NCBI GenBank assembly: GCA_016748015.1
Contig: JAAOMT010000512.1
Location: 140,263-204,262, forward strand
Direction of reading: 5' to 3'
Length of the DNA stretch: 64,000 nt
Origin: Geosiphon pyriformis
Taxonomy: Eukaryota > Glomeromycota > Glomeromycetes > Archaeosporales > Geosiphonaceae
The notes under the pieces are model-generated. The model made no database searches and had not been told where the DNA came from. It was given only the letters and a program-made list of their open reading frames with translations. A program made the translations under genes and the position numbers. Positions within the stretch are counted from its first letter, which is position 1, and the number at the start of each line of letters is the position of its first letter. Of the stretch, positions 62,201 to 64,000 are shown one piece after another.

Positions 62201-62900
62201 CACTGATTCATTGCTGCTAGAAATACCTCATTTTCGGTGACATTACTAAGAACTGAGAAATTAGTATTCAGGTGAAGAGAAATAATGGGATCTGAGCAAA
62301 ACCTCCAAGACAAACCTCAATAATTTCTCAAGTTCATTGATGACATGAGTTTCACACTCATTCTTTAAACGTTCATAAAGTGAACTAGACAGCTTATGGA
62401 GACAGAGATTTTCACAAGCCTTATAAAGCTCTTCAAGGCTATCTTCAACAGCCTGTTTGTTATGAATTGCTCTTACGGCCGTTTGTAGTTTGCCCCACGT
62501 TAAAGCCTCGTAGTTTTCCGGTAATTTAGGCTTATCTATTTACCAAAATTATATTTGTTAAAATTCTTATGGCTTGAAAAAATTGGACGAAAATAGTTCA
62601 CTGATTACCTTTGAGAGCTTTAATGACAAGCTTTTTAACAGGGGGTTTAATGCTAGAGCCATCAACACTTTCTGAAGCCTCGCCTTGAGAATTAACTGTG
62701 GATTTACTTGAAGGAAAAAGCAAATAATCCTTTGATCCAGTTGAAATTACGCCAAACATGTTTTCGGTGTGACTCTTTGGAGCAGGTTGAGTATCGGGAC
62801 CCGTTGCTGTAGCTTTGAGAAAACTTGTTAGATCAGGGGCAGTAGGAGAGGGTTTATGGCTGCTCTCGAGCCTCGAACGCTTGTTTAAACGTCTTTGCAT
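59289..62900 (-). CDS. CUL4: Cullin-4 (scaffold of CRL4 ubiquitin ligase)
   Basis: A multi-exon gene. The start ATG is taken at 62900 (RC of CAT); exon 1 ends at 62609 and exon 2 starts at 62535, giving [17 protein letters not shown], the CUL4 N-terminal signature. Cullin repeats follow: [68 protein letters not shown] joined to [13 protein letters not shown]. The cullin homology part has [24 protein letters not shown] and [14 protein letters not shown]. The C-terminal winged helix has [20 protein letters not shown] with the neddylation Lys in [10 protein letters not shown], ending [19 protein letters not shown] at 59289. These match CUL4 better than CUL1 or CUL3. CUL4 links DDB1 adaptors to Rbx1 in the nucleus for DNA repair and replication control. 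I assigned about a dozen exons by homology blocks; not every boundary is verified. Confidence 0.9.
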
Positions 62901-63629
62901 GGGCAAATCACCAAAGAGAGAAGGAATGTAGACTCGATAGATTTTCGACCATAGAACGGTCTCTTTCTATGTCGTTTATTTATAAGTGAGGTGAGCTATA
63001 AAAATTCGGAGGGTAATCGTCATACATATAAGCTCAGCCAAGTTTTTAAGTAATTGTTAGTCACTTTAACAGAATAATAACATTTTTAATATTGTTGCTA
63101 AATATTAATAACAATTAATTGTTTGAACTAATTAGCATATCATAAACATTATCAGGAAAAAAAATTTGAGTGTTAGCTGGCACAAGGTGAAAGGTTATTT
63201 GGGTATTATGGGCAATGAGTGTGCTAAAATTATTTCAATTTAATATATTTGCTTGTAAATTCTAAAATTCAAAACAAAAACTTTTTTTTACTATTTTAAC
63301 AAATTGTTATTATATTAAAGTTAAAATTTTATTATTTAAAAAAGTATTTAATATTGCTTTAAATATTTATACTATTATTAATCTGTTTTATAATTGTTGA
63401 AATTTGTGTTATTGCTTTTTAAAACTTTAATATTATTAACAAATAATATATTTTAATATTAATGCTTTTAAAAATACTTTATTAAATTAAAATTAAGTAA
63501 TTTAAACTTTTTTTTTTTTTTTATTACATTTAATGAGTAAGATCCAAAAAAAACTTCTTTTTCTCTTTCGTCCCAAATTCCTAAAAAAAAGTCAAAATTT
63601 TGAAAGAAGTTTTTCTGTTTTTTTATATA
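62901..63629. other. Cullin-4 5' flank, then AT-rich DNA
   Basis: The first about 330 bases are the cullin-4 promoter/5' flank. From about 63240 composition becomes AT-saturated with no gene, until the retroelement-like frame at the right edge. Confidence 0.45.
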
Positions 63630-64000
63630 CTGTCTTCTACCATTTCACAAAAAACAAACCCTTTCATTGTCAGTCCAGCTGCCACTATAAGTGGCCCTAG
63701 TGTTAAGAGAAGGTCAGCCAGAGTTTTGACCACTGGTTTAGTTAGTGGTGGTTCAAGTCATAAAATCAAGAAACTTCTCAGTGGTACCAAGCTCTTAAGT
63801 AGTAGTGCAACTCTCGAAAGTAGTGGGTCTGGTTGTGTGGTCGGGCAGTTTAATGGCATGAATACTAATGGAAAAGCTTCCGAAGGTGAAGAAGTACCTG
63901 ATTCCAGGATGAATACACTTCAAGTCAAGTGTTTCAATAATGGTGTGACTGTCAGCTCCTCTCTCGGCTCTATTAATTATGACATGGAGGAAGTTTCTCT
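63630..64000 (+). CDS. N-terminal part of a retroelement ORF1-like protein (cut by window end)
   Basis: A frame open from about 63609 to the window end, with balanced base composition unlike the DNA before it. From CTG at 63630 it reads SSTISQKTNPF, ISGPSVKRRSARVLTTG, then Ser/Gly/Thr-rich sequence to INYDMEEVS. From memory this resembles the N-termini of multi-copy zinc-knuckle ORF1 proteins of Rhizophagus retroelements; only the disordered start is visible, so the call rests on resemblance. No in-frame ATG precedes it; CTG may be a mutated start, and the ATG at 63533 is in another frame. Confidence 0.5.
   Translation, partial: MSSTISQKTNPFIVSPAATISGPSVKRRSARVLTTGLVSGGSSHKIKKLLSGTKLLSSSATLESSGSGCVVGQFNGMNTNGKASEGEEVPDSRMNTLQVKCFNNGVTVSSSLGSINYDMEEVS

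Overview
The window looks like nuclear DNA of a very AT-rich fungus with spliceosomal introns. The best guess is a Glomeromycotina arbuscular mycorrhizal fungus, Rhizophagus-like. Grounds: short introns with fungal splice sites; a tyrosine-kinase-like kinase with a Cys-rich N-terminus and an F-box/LRR-type protein, both of styles strongly expanded in that group; and long, heavily decayed, AT-saturated retroelements between small gene islands. The species assignment is inference.

Layout. 1-3.4 kb: a rhodanese plus protein tyrosine phosphatase gene (+). 3.4-7.7 kb: AT-rich DNA with no supported gene. 7.7-14.7 kb: three decayed copies (A+, B+, C-) of a zinc-knuckle retroelement ORF; B and C form a large inverted repeat with a perfect 76-bp core beside its centre. 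17.3-26.7 kb: a host gene island with a GCFC/PAXBP1-type splicing factor (-), a divergent LRR protein (+), an ALKBH1-type 2-oxoglutarate dioxygenase (-) and a divergent protein kinase (+). 28.1-57.8 kb: a nest of Ty3/gypsy-type LTR retrotransposons of three LTR families. 59.3-62.9 kb: cullin-4 (-). 63.6-64 kb: the start of another retroelement-like ORF, cut by the window edge.

The most interesting part is the Ty3/gypsy nest. The youngest element (40319-50018; two 985-bp LTRs, GTAC target duplication, PBS, PPT) has gag, protease, a Cys-rich accessory segment, a dUTPase with all five motifs, RT-RNase H, integrase, and an unidentified third ORF before the 3' LTR. It sits inside the LTR of an older, ruined element that keeps recognisable remnants of the same dUTPase, Cys motif and third ORF at equivalent positions. 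A third family also keeps the third ORF. The two LTRs of the young element differ at about 35 sites by my manual count, every one a transition and with no indels. Decay in the other elements is likewise dominated by C-to-T and G-to-A changes, a RIP-like or methylcytosine-deamination pattern.

The host genes are ordinary housekeeping or signalling genes: MAPK-type phosphatase, splicing, nucleic-acid demethylation, kinase signalling, ubiquitin ligase scaffold. They show no sign of forming one pathway. Several gene ends were recovered only by following splice sites; the ALKBH1 C-terminal catalytic arginines lie in an exon hidden beyond a misleading read-through frame.
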